The notes: a model not told the origin generated them from the sequence alone. A stretch of 64,000 nucleotides of DNA from Actinopolymorpha singaporensis (GCF_900104745.1 NZ_LT629732.1:3707981-3771980), one strand, 5' to 3'. Shown: positions 17,467 to 26,560, numbered from the stretch's first letter. Made by a program: numbers and translations.

Positions 17467-18174
17467 ATGGAAACCGGTCCGCTCTCCCGCCACATCGCGG
17501 ACGCAGCCCGAGAGCTGCAGGATGAGACCGACGCGCAGGCCACCTTGGACAAAGCTGTCGGACTGGCCGTGCGCCTGGTAGGCGCCGCCGAAGACGCAGC
17601 GATCTCGCTGGTGCACCGTGGCGGCCGAATTGATACCCCGGCCGCCACCAGCGACGTGGCGCGCAGGGTCGACAAACTGCAGTACGAGCTGGACCAGGGG
17701 CCGTGTCTTGACGCGATCCGCAAGGAAGAGCTGGTGCTCGCACCAGATCTCGCGACGGACACCCGCTGGTCTCAGTGGGGCAGCCGTGTCGCCTCGGAAA
17801 CCGGAATCCGCAGCATGATGTGCCTTCGCCTGTTCACCTACGCCCATACCGTCGGAGCTTTGAACCTCTACGCCCGCTCTCGCAATGCGTTCGGCAGGGA
17901 TGACATAGAGCAGGGTCAGGCGCTGGCAGCGCATGCTGCGGTGGCGGTCGTCGGCGCGCAGAGGATCGATCAACTGAGCGTGGCCTTGGATACCAGAACG
18001 GTGATCGCGCAGGCCCAGGGCATATTGATGGAGCGATATCGGTTCACGGCAGATCAGGCCTTCAACGTGCTTGTTCGTGTGTCGTCCCAGGCCAACGCCA
18101 AGCTGCGAGATGTGGCGATAGAACTCGTCGAGACGCGTCGAACCCCGGGGCACAAGCCACCGGAGCCCCCCTGA
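17467..18174 (+). CDS. GAF and ANTAR domain protein (RNA-binding antiterminator)
   Basis: The 235-residue protein, started at ATG 17467 after CAAGG, has a GAF domain (residues about 30-165, with AEDAAISLVHRGGRIDTPAA, LDQGPCLDAI and SMMCLRLFTYAHTVGALNLY). An ANTAR domain follows (about 170-225, with ALDTRTVIAQAQGILMERYR and TADQAFNVLVRVSSQANAKL). ANTAR domains bind paired RNA hairpins and prevent termination. GAF domains sense ligands or redox state. The longer frame from 17332 adds an Arg/Gly-rich unconserved stretch, so I rejected it. The gene follows the KaiC remnant. Its RNA targets are unknown. Confidence 0.88.
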   Translation: METGPLSRHIADAARELQDETDAQATLDKAVGLAVRLVGAAEDAAISLVHRGGRIDTPAATSDVARRVDKLQYELDQGPCLDAIRKEELVLAPDLATDTRWSQWGSRVASETGIRSMMCLRLFTYAHTVGALNLYARSRNAFGRDDIEQGQALAAHAAVAVVGAQRIDQLSVALDTRTVIAQAQGILMERYRFTADQAFNVLVRVSSQANAKLRDVAIELVETRRTPGHKPPEPP

Positions 18175-18517
18175 CGCCGACGGCGTTCGGTTGCGCGAAC
18201 GATCTCTTTGGAGGACATCTGCCAGCCGCCGTCAGCTGATGCTCTGTGCGGGCCTGACGTCCTCCGGGCTGCGCTCGGGGGCAGACCAGCAGTTTCCCTC
18301 TGGGGGCACCGACTGGGGCGCGGGCGCTGGGAGTCGTCCTCGACGTGGCCTCACCTGCCGCGGTTCGCGGCACCCGTTCTGCTGGCCTCGCGGAGGGTTT
18401 GTTGCTCCGGGCTGAGCGTTGCAGGTTTTGTAGGCGCCGTGATGACGTTGACACTGCAGGGCGTAACTGCGAAGGAGAAGCCGGAGCAGACAGCTGAGGC
18501 GGAGATTCGGCGGCGAC
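18175..18517. other. Intergenic stretch without clear genes
   Basis: A plus-strand frame ends at 18525. Its last part, from an ATG at 18442, reads MTLTLQGVTAKEKPEQTAEA and looks protein-like, but it has no recognisable family and overlaps the end of the convergent alpha-galactosidase gene by 8 bp. I see no promoter or repeat that I can support. Confidence 0.3.
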
Positions 18518-20245
18518 TCAGCTGAGGGTCAGGACTGCAGTGCCGTACGGCGCGATGGGCAACTCCACGAGGTCGGCAGCGGATGGGCTGACAGCGCCGA
18601 CGTCGGTCGCGCTCGGCGATCGGAGCACCGCCGCAGTGATCGAGCGAGTATGGGTGCGGACTACGACCGATGAGGCAGGGGTGGCGTTCACCAGCGTGAC
18701 CTCGCTGGGAAGGTCGGCTTCGAGGTCGACCACGACGGGGGCGTAGACGCCGACCACTGCGCGACCGAGTGCGTCGTGAACGGCGCGGACGGTGGTGTAG
18801 CCGCGTTCGGTTCCGGTGACCTCGATGCTGCCTTCCAGTACCACCGGGGCGAGGTCACGCCACCAGCCGATCAGACCGGTGAGCGCCTCGGCCTGGTCGG
18901 CCGGCAGGTCGGCGAGCCGCATCGAGATCTGCGGTACGGAGAACATGCCGGCGTAGATCTGCTGCGCCACTGCCTCCGGTCCACCGTTCGGGCTCCACAT
19001 CATCGGGTCGGTGTGGACGACCTGCCCGACCGACAGCAGTCGGCAGTCGATGGTGGAGCGCAGGTTGACCACCGCATCTGCTGGGCAGTCACTGGCCCGC
19101 AGGATCTGTCCGAAGCGAGCTATGGCCGGGCTCACATACGGCTGGCGGAACTCGAAGACAACGTCGCCATGGCCTGCCTGGTCCAACCTGGTCCGGAGAA
19201 GACCGAGCAGGGCCGCCATCGCCTCACCGACATCGTGGATGTCGCCGACCGGTGGCGTGCCCTGATAGCGCATCGCGGTATCCAGGAAGTCGATCTTGAG
19301 GCCGTCGATCTCGTAGTCGGTGACCAGGCGCAGGCAGACCTCAGCGAGGTGCTCGCGGACCTCACGATGCCGCGGGTCGAGAACGAAGCAGTCGTCCGGC
19401 GTCCGCCTCTGGGTGGCGTACTTGGCCAGATCGGCGTACGCGTCGCTGTTCGTGCCCAGCAGTAACGGAGCCACCCAGAGCACGACACCGGCACCGAGTG
19501 CTCGGACGCGTCGAACGTGGGCCCGTAGGTCGGGGAACTTGTCGGGGTCCGGCACCCAGTCCCCGCAGCCTTGGTAGCCGCGTCCGACGGCCAAGCGCTG
19601 CCAGCCGTCGTCGATGAACACCGTGCGGCAGCCCATGGGCACCGCCAGAGCCGCCTCGGACTCGATCACCTCGGCGCTGATGTCCTGGGTGAAGGTGTAC
19701 CAGGTCGAGTAGACGGGCTCGGTCGCCAACGTTGGTGCCGAGAGAGCAGGCGTGTCGATCCGGGCCGACATCCAGCCTGCCAGCCGCTGGACAACCTCCG
19801 ACACGGATCCACCGGCCGCGGTCAACACCATCTGAAGTCGCTGCTCATCGGCGGCGGCGTGGAGCTCGACGGCGAAGGTCTTGTGCTCCTCCGACACGCC
19901 GTACCGGATCGTCAGCTCGTCGACCGGCCGATCGGCGGCCCAGCCGAACAGGACCTGACCGTCGGCGTTGTAGAGCGCACCCATCGGCGCGGAGTGGACC
20001 AGACTGGTGACCAATTTACCGGCCCAGTCGGCGGGCAGCGTCCGCATCGACCCTTGGCTCGGGTGCCAGTATCCGACGGCGTCCCCGAGCTCGGCCTCGA
20101 ACCGCACGCTCAGCTCGGCCCCTGCGGGGGCCGTCAGCGTTACCGGGACGCCGACCTGAGTGGGAGGTTCGGTGCTCAGGTTGGTGCCGGGTCCGAGACG
20201 CAGCAGAGTGACGTGGGGTAGGACGGTGGCGGCGTCGACGAGCAT
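18518..20245 (-). CDS. GH36-type alpha-galactosidase
   Basis: The 575-residue enzyme has an N-terminal beta-sandwich (residues 1-170) and a TIM barrel with FIDDGWQRLAVGRGYQGCGD and WVPDPDKFPD. The nucleophile motif is GLKIDFLD (Asp near 319) and the acid/base lies in RASDCPAD (Asp near 386). A C-terminal beta domain ends with PYGTAVLTLS. GH36 enzymes release alpha-linked galactose or related sugars. No signal peptide is seen, so it acts inside the cell. ATG 20245 is taken, with a GTG directly before it. No sugar transporter is adjacent. The nearest is the module at 42-48 kb. Confidence 0.88.
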   Translation of the reverse strand: MLVDAATVLPHVTLLRLGPGTNLSTEPPTQVGVPVTLTAPAGAELSVRFEAELGDAVGYWHPSQGSMRTLPADWAGKLVTSLVHSAPMGALYNADGQVLFGWAADRPVDELTIRYGVSEEHKTFAVELHAAADEQRLQMVLTAAGGSVSEVVQRLAGWMSARIDTPALSAPTLATEPVYSTWYTFTQDISAEVIESEAALAVPMGCRTVFIDDGWQRLAVGRGYQGCGDWVPDPDKFPDLRAHVRRVRALGAGVVLWVAPLLLGTNSDAYADLAKYATQRRTPDDCFVLDPRHREVREHLAEVCLRLVTDYEIDGLKIDFLDTAMRYQGTPPVGDIHDVGEAMAALLGLLRTRLDQAGHGDVVFEFRQPYVSPAIARFGQILRASDCPADAVVNLRSTIDCRLLSVGQVVHTDPMMWSPNGGPEAVAQQIYAGMFSVPQISMRLADLPADQAEALTGLIGWWRDLAPVVLEGSIEVTGTERGYTTVRAVHDALGRAVVGVYAPVVVDLEADLPSEVTLVNATPASSVVVRTHTRSITAAVLRSPSATDVGAVSPSAADLVELPIAPYGTAVLTLS

Positions 20246-20377
20246 CACCCGAGGATTCTAGGACGTACCTGCATACGGGTCAGCGCAGGAGCAGCTCATC
20301 GACCCCAACCTGGAATGACGGTCGGCGGTGTGCCTGGCGAGCCCGGCTGTGTTTGAGGGGTCGAGCCCGGCGGATGG

Positions 20378-21361
20378 TCAGGCGGTGGCGGACGGCAACG
20401 TCTCGGTCTCCACCCGGAGCCGGGAGTCGTGGCTCGGCATGATGTGGATCGTGCTACCTGGTCTGAGGTCGAGCCGTCCGGCAAGGCCGCGGGTCACCTG
20501 TGCCCACGCCTCCTGCTCGCCGATCTGCATCTCCACCCGGACCTCGAAGCCCAACCTCACCACGCGGGTGACTCTCGCCGGTGTGGAGCCGGCCCGTGGC
20601 TCGATCGAGAGGTCGATGTCGTGTGGTCGGTACAGCTGGCCGTCGATCTCTGTGACGGGGCCGAGGAACCGCATCACGAAAGGGTTTGCCGGGTTGTCGT
20701 AGATGTCGTGCGGGCTTCCGGCCTGTTCGACCACTCCGTTGGCGAGGACGACGATGGAGTCGGCGATCTCGATCGCTTCCTCCTGGTCGTGGGTGACGAA
20801 CACTGTCGTCACGTGCACCTCGTCGTGCAGCCGTCGGAGCCACGCACGGAGTTCCTTGCGTACCTGAGCGTCCAGCGCGCCAAAGGGTTCGTCGAGGAGA
20901 AGCACCTCGGGCTCGACGGCGAGTGCCCGGGCGAGCGCCATCCGCTGCCGCTGCCCTCCGGACAGCTGCGCGGGGTATCGGTTGGCCATCTGCTCGAGGT
21001 GGACGAGTTCGAGGAGTTCGGTGACGCGCCGGCGGATCTCATCCTTGCCGCGCTTGCGTACCTGCAGGCCGAAGGCGACATTGTTGAAGACCGTCATGTG
21101 CTTGAACGCGGCGTAGTGCTGGAAGACGAACCCCACGTTGCGCCGCTGTGGCGCCACGCGGGTCGCGTCCACGCCGGAGATCCGTACTGTGCCCGAATCG
21201 GGCTGCTCCAGCCCGGCGATCACGCGGAGCAGGGTCGACTTCCCGCCGCCGCTGGGTCCGAGGAGCGCGGTGAGTGAACCGGATTCGACCGTTGCGGAGA
21301 CATCGCGCAGAACCGGTGTGTCACCGAAGGACTTGTTGATGTTGCGGACTTCGATAGTCAT
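20378..21361 (-). CDS. cysA: Sulfate/thiosulfate ABC transporter ATP-binding protein
   Basis: The ATPase has Walker [10 protein letters not shown] (residues 35-43), Q-loop [20 protein letters not shown], signature [16 protein letters not shown], Walker [12 protein letters not shown] and the switch His in [10 protein letters not shown]. The C-terminal regulatory domain has the CysA-type [21 protein letters not shown]. The true start is ATG 21361, which overlaps the cysW stop (ATGA). A longer frame to 21598 is out-of-family. At 327 residues it is slightly shorter than usual. It powers sulfate uptake with the CysT and CysW channels. Confidence 0.93.
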   Translation of the reverse strand: MTIEVRNINKSFGDTPVLRDVSATVESGSLTALLGPSGGGKSTLLRVIAGLEQPDSGTVRISGVDATRVAPQRRNVGFVFQHYAAFKHMTVFNNVAFGLQVRKRGKDEIRRRVTELLELVHLEQMANRYPAQLSGGQRQRMALARALAVEPEVLLLDEPFGALDAQVRKELRAWLRRLHDEVHVTTVFVTHDQEEAIEIADSIVVLANGVVEQAGSPHDIYDNPANPFVMRFLGPVTEIDGQLYRPHDIDLSIEPRAGSTPARVTRVVRLGFEVRVEMQIGEQEAWAQVTRGLAGRLDLRPGSTIHIMPSHDSRLRVETETLPSATA

Positions 21362-22194
21362 CAGCTGCCGCCCTTCGGCCTGAGCAGTTTGGTCACCAGG
21401 AGGGTCACGATCGCGAGCAGCGCGAGAGCGGTGGCCGCGGCGAACGCGGCCGGCTGGTCGAAGTTCTGGAACCGCTCCTCGACGAAGAGCGTGAGCGTCT
21501 GAGTCTGACCGACGAGGCGGCCCGACACGACTGCGACCGCGCCGTACTCGCCCAGGGCCCGGGCGAGGCAGAGGACGACACCGTAGCCGAGTGCCCATCT
21601 GATGCCGGGGAGCGTGATGCGGCTGAAGGTCTGCCAGGAGCCGGCGCCGAGGGTCTGTGCGGCCTGCTCCTGCTCGTCCCCGAGCTCTTCGAGCACGGGG
21701 ACGACCGCGCTCACCACGAGAGGGAGGGAGACGAACACGGTCGCGAGCACCATGCCAGGGATCGAGAAGATCACCTGGATGCCGCGTGACTCCAGCCAGC
21801 CACCTATCGGTGTGAATCTGCCGTACACCAGGGTGAGGGCGAGGCCGACCACCACGGGTGACACGGCCATCGGCAGCTCGATGAGGGCTGCCAGCAGCCT
21901 CTTGCCGGGGAACTCGTGACGTACGAGTAGGAGCGAGGCCCCGACCCCGAAGGCGGTGTTGGCCCCGACCGCCCAGGCTGCGACGACGACGGTCACCCGG
22001 AATGCGTGCACGGCCTCAGGGGAGGTCAAAGCTGTGACGAACGGGCCGATCCCACCACCGAAGGTGCGCCAGGCGATCAGGCCGACCGGCAGAACCAGGA
22101 GAAAGAGCAGGTAGACCAACGCGAGCGTCCGCAGCCAGTACTTCGCGGCGGCCGGCCCGGACGTGCTGACTCCCGTCGCTCCACCGCTAGCCAC
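21361..22194 (-). CDS. cysW: Sulfate ABC transporter permease CysW
   Basis: The 277-residue permease has six membrane helices and the cytoplasmic EAA loop, seen as [20 protein letters not shown] then [20 protein letters not shown]. This is followed by the CysW-type [20 protein letters not shown]. The N-terminus overlaps the end of cysT by 8 bp and the stop overlaps the cysA start, so the genes are co-translated. With CysT it forms the channel for sulfate. Confidence 0.93.
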   Translation of the reverse strand: MASGGATGVSTSGPAAAKYWLRTLALVYLLFLLVLPVGLIAWRTFGGGIGPFVTALTSPEAVHAFRVTVVVAAWAVGANTAFGVGASLLLVRHEFPGKRLLAALIELPMAVSPVVVGLALTLVYGRFTPIGGWLESRGIQVIFSIPGMVLATVFVSLPLVVSAVVPVLEELGDEQEQAAQTLGAGSWQTFSRITLPGIRWALGYGVVLCLARALGEYGAVAVVSGRLVGQTQTLTLFVEERFQNFDQPAAFAAATALALLAIVTLLVTKLLRPKGGS

Positions 22195-23080
22195 GGCGAG
22201 CTCGCCAGCGTTGAACGAGGTCGAGGAGGATTAGTACGAGCATGGCGACGACCAGCAGTACGGTCGACACTGCCGCGGCGCCGATGGGATCGTCACTCTC
22301 GATCTTGCCGAAGATGTTCACTGCCGCGACCTGGGTCTTGAACGGCAGGTTGCCCGAGATGAGCACCGTCGAGCCGAACTCCGCCATCGAACGCGTGAAC
22401 GCGAGCGCCGTGCCTGCAGTCATCGCTGGTAGCAGGTTGGGCAGGATGATCCGACGGAAGGTCAGCCAGCGTCCGGCGCCCAACGACGCCGCGGCCTGTT
22501 CCATCTCCTGGTCGAGTTCGAGCAGGACCGGTTGCACGGTTCGTACGACGAACGGCAGCGTCACGAACAGCAGGGCGGCCACGACGCCGGTTCGCTTGTA
22601 GGCGAGGTTGATGCCCAGGGGGCTGTTCTGGCCGTAGAGCGCCAGCAACACCAGCCCGGCAACGATCGTGGGCAGCGCGAACGGCAGATCGATCAACGTG
22701 TCGACGACGCCCTTACCCGCAAACTGGTCGCGAACGAGTACCCAGGCGATGACGGTCCCCATCACCAGGTTCACCACAGCGACGATCACCGAGGCGCCGA
22801 CCGTGAGTTGTAGCGCGGCCCAGGAGTCAGGAGTGGTGACCGACCGCCAGAAGTAGCCGGGTCCGTGCCCGGCCGAACGCCACACGACAGCAGCGAGCGG
22901 AATGAGAACGATCAGGCTGAGATAGATCAGTGCCGTGCCCAGGCCGAGCGCCGTACCAGCCCGGCCACGAAACGCGAGCCCAAGGTTCCGGCCGGTGCCG
23001 TCGGCCTGGGACGACGGCACCGGCTCACCCGAGGTCGGGTCTCGGGGCTTGTTCGTGAGTTCCTGGATCGACTCCGGCAC
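22187..23080 (-). CDS. cysT: Sulfate ABC transporter permease CysT (CysU)
   Basis: The 297-residue permease has six helices. The EAA loop is EQAAASLGAGRWLTFRRIIL then PNLLPAMTAGTALAFTRSMA, followed by EFGSTVLISGNLPFKTQVA, which is the CysT signature. A polar N-terminal 40 residues precedes the first helix. It starts 4 bp after the subI-like stop and overlaps cysW by 8 bp. The order subI-cysT-cysW-cysA is the same as in mycobacteria. Confidence 0.93.
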   Translation of the reverse strand: MPESIQELTNKPRDPTSGEPVPSSQADGTGRNLGLAFRGRAGTALGLGTALIYLSLIVLIPLAAVVWRSAGHGPGYFWRSVTTPDSWAALQLTVGASVIVAVVNLVMGTVIAWVLVRDQFAGKGVVDTLIDLPFALPTIVAGLVLLALYGQNSPLGINLAYKRTGVVAALLFVTLPFVVRTVQPVLLELDQEMEQAAASLGAGRWLTFRRIILPNLLPAMTAGTALAFTRSMAEFGSTVLISGNLPFKTQVAAVNIFGKIESDDPIGAAAVSTVLLVVAMLVLILLDLVQRWRARRG

Positions 23081-23084
23081 GGTT

Positions 23085-24113
23085 CTACTTCTTCACCGAC
23101 ACGCCCTTGTCGCGTTCGATAGCCGCGACCGCGCCGTTCTGGGTGTCGAAGAACTCCTTCATCACCGTCGGCCAGCCACCCAGATCCTTGATCGTAAAGA
23201 GGCCTGACGGAGTTGGGAACTTGTCGGCACCGGGGACGCCGTGCTCGACGGGCCGGTAACCGTTCTCGACGAAGATCTGCTGAGCCTGCCTGGAGTGAAG
23301 GAAGGCGACGAACGCTTTGGCTTCCTTCGGGTGCTTGCTCTTGCTCGTCACAGCGACCGGGTTCTCGATGAGGATCGTCGAGTCGGGCAGGGTGTAGTCG
23401 ATGGCCTGGCCGTTCTGCTGGGCGAAGATCGCCTCGTTCTCGTAGGCCAGCATGGCGTCGCCCTTGCCCGACGTAAACGTCTGCAGAGCCTTCCTGGCCG
23501 AGTCGTCCTGCACCGGCACGTTCTTGAACAGGCCCTTGAGGTAGGTGATCCCGGCCGCCTTGTCCGCGCCCTTGTCCGACACCGCGCCGTACCCTGCCAT
23601 CACGTTCCACCGGGCACCGCCGGAGGTGAACGGGTTGGGCGTGATCACCTCGACTCCGGACCTGGTGAGGTCCTCCCAGCTTCTGATGTGCTTGGGATTG
23701 CCCTTTCGTGTAGCGATCACGACCACGGAGTCGGTCACCATGCCCTTTGTCGCACCCGCATTCCAGCTCTTCGCGACCAGGCCGGCGTCGACGAGTCGCG
23801 TCATGTCCGGCTCCAAGGAGAAGGCCACCACGTCGGCGTTCAGGCCCGCCGCCACTGCGCGGCTCTGGTCGCCGGATGCCCCATAGGACTGGGTGAAGGT
23901 GACGTTCTTACCCTCGGGCGTGGCCTGGAAGGCCTTGATGATCTTCTCGTAGGCAGCCTGCGGAGTGGAGTAGGCGACCAGTGACAGCGACACCTTCTTG
24001 CCGTCCGAGCTGCTGCTCGCCGACGACGCGACACCACTGCCGCAGCCGCTGGCCGCCAGTGCAACGGCGGCCAGTGCCGCCCCAACCACGAAGGTCCTGG
24101 CCCTGAGTCCCAT
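23085..24113 (-). CDS. subI: Sulfate-binding lipoprotein of the ABC transporter
   Basis: The 342-residue protein has a lipoprotein signal (LAAVALAASGC, Cys24). It shows Sbp-family motifs: TFTQSYGASGDQSRAVAAGL, DVVAFSLEPDMTRLVDAGLV, RKGNPKHIRSWEDLTRSGVE, and PFTSGGARWNVMAGYGA. These form the anhydrous sulfate pocket at the domain cleft. It delivers sulfate to CysT/CysW. It starts the operon; a promoter and an inverted repeat lie just upstream (24118-24177). Confidence 0.92.
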   Translation of the reverse strand: MGLRARTFVVGAALAAVALAASGCGSGVASSASSSSDGKKVSLSLVAYSTPQAAYEKIIKAFQATPEGKNVTFTQSYGASGDQSRAVAAGLNADVVAFSLEPDMTRLVDAGLVAKSWNAGATKGMVTDSVVVIATRKGNPKHIRSWEDLTRSGVEVITPNPFTSGGARWNVMAGYGAVSDKGADKAAGITYLKGLFKNVPVQDDSARKALQTFTSGKGDAMLAYENEAIFAQQNGQAIDYTLPDSTILIENPVAVTSKSKHPKEAKAFVAFLHSRQAQQIFVENGYRPVEHGVPGADKFPTPSGLFTIKDLGGWPTVMKEFFDTQNGAVAAIERDKGVSVKK

Positions 24114-24117
24114 GAGC

Positions 24118-24177
24118 TTCCCTACTTTTCATACCGAAGCGATAGGGAAAGTTAGCTGAATCTCTGCCGCCGCTCAA
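24118..24177 (-). promoter_or_regulatory. Promoter and inverted repeat of the sulfate operon
   Basis: On the minus strand TTGAGC (24177-24172) and TAACTT (24154-24149) are separated by 17 bp, a good sigma-70-like promoter. Perfect 7-bp arms TTCCCTA (24118-24124) and TAGGGAA (24143-24149) flank the expected transcription start and are 25 bp apart centre to centre. They are likely operator half-sites for a sulfur-responsive repressor, or a short leader hairpin. The regulator is unknown. Confidence 0.45.
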
Positions 24178-24297
24178 CTGGAGCACATCGGGCGGACAGA
24201 ACGCTCACGATGCGCAGTCGTCCGGTACGTACGAAAATATGACAATGCATGGCAAACGGCTACTGGCGCACGGCGGAGCCTGCATGACTGGTTCGCT

Positions 24298-24330
24298 GCG
24301 TTCAGGCTGCGTTCAGGCTGCGTTCAGGCT
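24298..24330. repeat. Short tandem repeat, 3 x 11 bp
   Basis: GCGTTCAGGCT is repeated three times without change (24298-24308, 24309-24319, 24320-24330). It is followed by a partial fourth copy. No gene is associated. Confidence 0.7.
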
Positions 24331-24374
24331 GCGTCGGCTTCGTCCGCAACGACGCCGGTCGGCCGGGTCTGCCG

Positions 24375-24564
24375 CTCAGCCTCACCAAACCACTCGGAAT
24401 CGGCGTCCTGAACTCCCGGCACAAGGCGACCGGCGAGGTCTTCCCGGAGGCGGGTGCCCACCATGACCACGCTCAACCGGGCCGCCGCGCAGACGGCGGT
24501 GGCAGCGGCTGTGCGATGCGCGACCGAAGTCACCGGGTTCGGACTGCTCGGTGCCCTGTACTAG
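24375..24564 (+). pseudogene. selD (selenophosphate synthase) remnant
   Basis: The first frame gives LSLTKPLGIGVLNSRHKATG, matching the LTKPLG-T-G motif of SelD. A second frame from 24463 gives MTTLNRAAAQTAVAAAVRCA then TEVTGFGLLG, matching the MTTLNR and D-VTGFGLLGH motifs. The two motifs are in different frames and closer than normal, and the protein stops at TAG right after GFGLLGALY. Only about 60 codons of a gene of about 340 codons remain, so it is non-functional. Confidence 0.7.
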
Positions 24565-24565
24565 C

Positions 24566-24712
24566 TAGGGCGTGTCCGGATCTCCATCGCGGCAGCAGGA
24601 TGAGGCAGGCGATGAGGACTTCGGAGCGGTAGTAGGCGGCTCGTTTGGCGTAGCGGGTGGCAAGGCCGCGGAACTGTTTGAGGCGGTTGAAGGTCGTCCA
24701 GACCAGACCGCT
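24566..24712 (-). pseudogene. IS5-family transposase C-terminal remnant
   Basis: The minus strand encodes FNRLKQFRGLATRYAKRAAY then YRSEVLIACLILLPRW, the well-known last helices of IS5-group transposases (RLKQFR-x-ATRYDK). The catalytic Glu and the upstream domains are missing. It abuts the selD remnant. A second, different IS5 remnant lies at 56206-56445. Confidence 0.7.
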
Positions 24713-24790
24713 GTGCCCCTATCCACTGGTCGCCCGCTACGACGGCCACGGCAGCACCGACGTCGCGGAGAACTTCACCTGCGCCCGAAG

Positions 24791-26212
24791 CTACGGGAGG
24801 AGCGACAACAGCAGCTTGGCGCGTTCGATGGCGTCGTCGAGGAGTTCGACGTGCTGGCTGGCCCAGTCGAGTCCGGCGAGGATCCGGTGGCACAGACACG
24901 CCGCCACGACGTCCGCGCTGGTGAGTTCGCCCGCGTGCTCGACGACGACGCGCCGATGATCCGGATCGGACAGCGACGGCAGCAATGCCAGCAGGTCCGC
25001 CGCTACGGTGCCCGTCCCGAAGCCCTCCAGATCCACGACCGCACTGAGAGCGTCGCCGTCGAAGAGCATGTTGCGGAACGTGAAATCGCCGTGAGTCAGC
25101 TCACCGGTCGGCAACGCGGGCACCGGCTTGGGCAGGACGGCCAAGGCCTGCCGGGCGTACGCACTGGTCGCCGGATGGAACTCGTGCTCGCCGATCCCGC
25201 CGTTGAGGAACGCCGTGATCATCGCGGACCAGTCGCGGTCGGCCGGCGGGCGAACCGAGCGGTGCAGTTCGGCTGCGGCCAGGGCGGCGTCGAGTTGCCG
25301 CCGGTTCGGCTCAGTCGGAGACGTGCCGCCCGCCCAGGAGGTCAGCAGGTACGAGCGGTCCGCGGACAGCGAGCCGCAGCCGATGACCTCCGGCGTCGGG
25401 TAACCGAGCGTCCGTAGCTCCTGAGAAACAGGCACGAGGCGGTTGAGCTGCTCCCGCCACCACGCGCCCTCCTTCGCCTTGAGGACCGCGCGCAAAGCGC
25501 CTCGCCCCACCAGCACAACGGTGTCGGAGTACCCACCGGTCAACCGGCCCAGCACGGTCCACGGGCCGCCGGTGTGCGCGGCGATCGTGGCCAGGTCCTC
25601 ACGCTCCAAGAGCGGCGGAGGAGGACCGGGCGTATCCACCCGCAGGATTCGATACCCCTGCTTCGACGCGGCCCGGCTGGTCGGGAATCCGCCGTCGCTC
25701 AGCCAGCGCTGCAGGGAGTCGGCTCCCATTGCCTGCTTCACCACGAGCCAGGCCCGCGAGCCGGGATCGAGCCGCGCCAGCCAGTCAGCCAGCAGCTGGT
25801 GGAGCGCATCCTTGCCGATCTTGATCGGCGGATTGCTGTAGAGGCCGCCGAACCGTAGCGACGGGGGAACGTCTCCGGGCTCGGCGACCACGACGTTGGG
25901 GAGGTCGCGAGTGTTGGCGCGGGTGAGGTCGAGCGCCCGGCGGTTGACGTCGACCGCCCAGACGCCGGCCAGCGGCTGACGGAGCGCAGTGGCGACCGCT
26001 ATCGGACCGTAGCCCGTACCCAGGTCGACGACGCCGGTGTACGGGTTCGGCGCGGCGACGTCACGCAGCAGTACCCGCGTTCCCCGATCGATGCCGGAGG
26101 CCGCGAACACGCCCCGATCGGCACGAAGCTCGACCTGCACGTCGGGCAGGCTGAGCTGCATGGTCGTCGGCGCGGAACGACCGGAAGGCTCCACGTCCCA
26201 GTAGCCGGTCAT
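24791..26212 (-). CDS. Fusion of RsmC-like methyltransferase and aminoglycoside-phosphotransferase-like domain
   Basis: Residues 1-195 form a class I methyltransferase: SAM loop VVDLGTGYGPIAVA (62-75), acidic strand WAVDVNRRALDLTRAN, and the base-methylation motif SNPPIKIGK (126-134), as in 16S rRNA guanine N2 methyltransferases. Residues about 200-473 form an APH-type kinase fold: GGYSDTVVLVGRGALRAVLK, the catalytic loop THGDFTFRNMLF (HGD at 374-376), and DLEGFG (394-399) for metal binding. The two are in one uninterrupted frame. I have not met this pairing as a standard architecture. Fragments of other genes surround it, and the start ATG 26212 is near a regulator on the same strand. Substrate of the kinase part is unknown. 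Confidence 0.82.
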   Translation of the reverse strand: MTGYWDVEPSGRSAPTTMQLSLPDVQVELRADRGVFAASGIDRGTRVLLRDVAAPNPYTGVVDLGTGYGPIAVATALRQPLAGVWAVDVNRRALDLTRANTRDLPNVVVAEPGDVPPSLRFGGLYSNPPIKIGKDALHQLLADWLARLDPGSRAWLVVKQAMGADSLQRWLSDGGFPTSRAASKQGYRILRVDTPGPPPPLLEREDLATIAAHTGGPWTVLGRLTGGYSDTVVLVGRGALRAVLKAKEGAWWREQLNRLVPVSQELRTLGYPTPEVIGCGSLSADRSYLLTSWAGGTSPTEPNRRQLDAALAAAELHRSVRPPADRDWSAMITAFLNGGIGEHEFHPATSAYARQALAVLPKPVPALPTGELTHGDFTFRNMLFDGDALSAVVDLEGFGTGTVAADLLALLPSLSDPDHRRVVVEHAGELTSADVVAACLCHRILAGLDWASQHVELLDDAIERAKLLLSLLP

Positions 26213-26239
26213 CCTGCCGAGAGTACTCCGCGCGCCCCC

Positions 26240-26560
26240 TCACCCAGCCGTCTCGAGGATGGCTCGAAGCGCGGCGATGTGACGTGTGTACGCCGACCGG
26301 CCTCCCCTGGTCAGCTTGAGCCACACGTGGTGCCGAGAGTCGGTGAGCACCCGCCGCTTCTCGACGTAGCCGGCATCCTGCAGGTGCGAAAGCTGCTTGC
26401 TGAGCGCGGACGCGCTCACCCCGATCTCCTTCTGCAGTGTGCCGAACTCGACCTCCTGCGCGGCATGGAGCAGCGCGCAGATGCGCAACCGGTTGGTCGG
26501 GTGGATCACCGGGTCCAGGTCCGCGGCGGTGGCGGGAGCCACGCGGCGCGCCACCGTCAT
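26240..26560 (-). CDS. Winged-helix transcriptional regulator (ArsR/MarR-like)
   Basis: The 106-residue protein has a winged helix: PTNRLRICALLHAAQEVEFG, recognition helix VSASALSKQLSHLQDAGYVE and wing KRRVLTDSRHHVWLKLT, followed by a helix (RSAYTRHIAALRAIL). This is the small winged-helix family common in actinobacteria. ATG 26560 fits the family length. Upstream in-frame starts at 26617 and 26656 add an unconserved Trp/Arg-rich stretch. It lies 27 bp upstream of the methyltransferase-kinase gene on the same strand, so it may control it. It is divergent from the binding protein at 26787. Confidence 0.72.
   Translation of the reverse strand: MTVARRVAPATAADLDPVIHPTNRLRICALLHAAQEVEFGTLQKEIGVSASALSKQLSHLQDAGYVEKRRVLTDSRHHVWLKLTRGGRSAYTRHIAALRAILETAG

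Noticed and set aside
20378-21598. Longer cysA start at 21598
   Set aside because: The first 79 codons lie over cysW and are unlike CysA. ATG 21361 overlaps the cysW stop.
24298-24330. Tandem 11-bp repeats as a CRISPR
   Set aside because: There are only three units with no spacers and no cas genes nearby.
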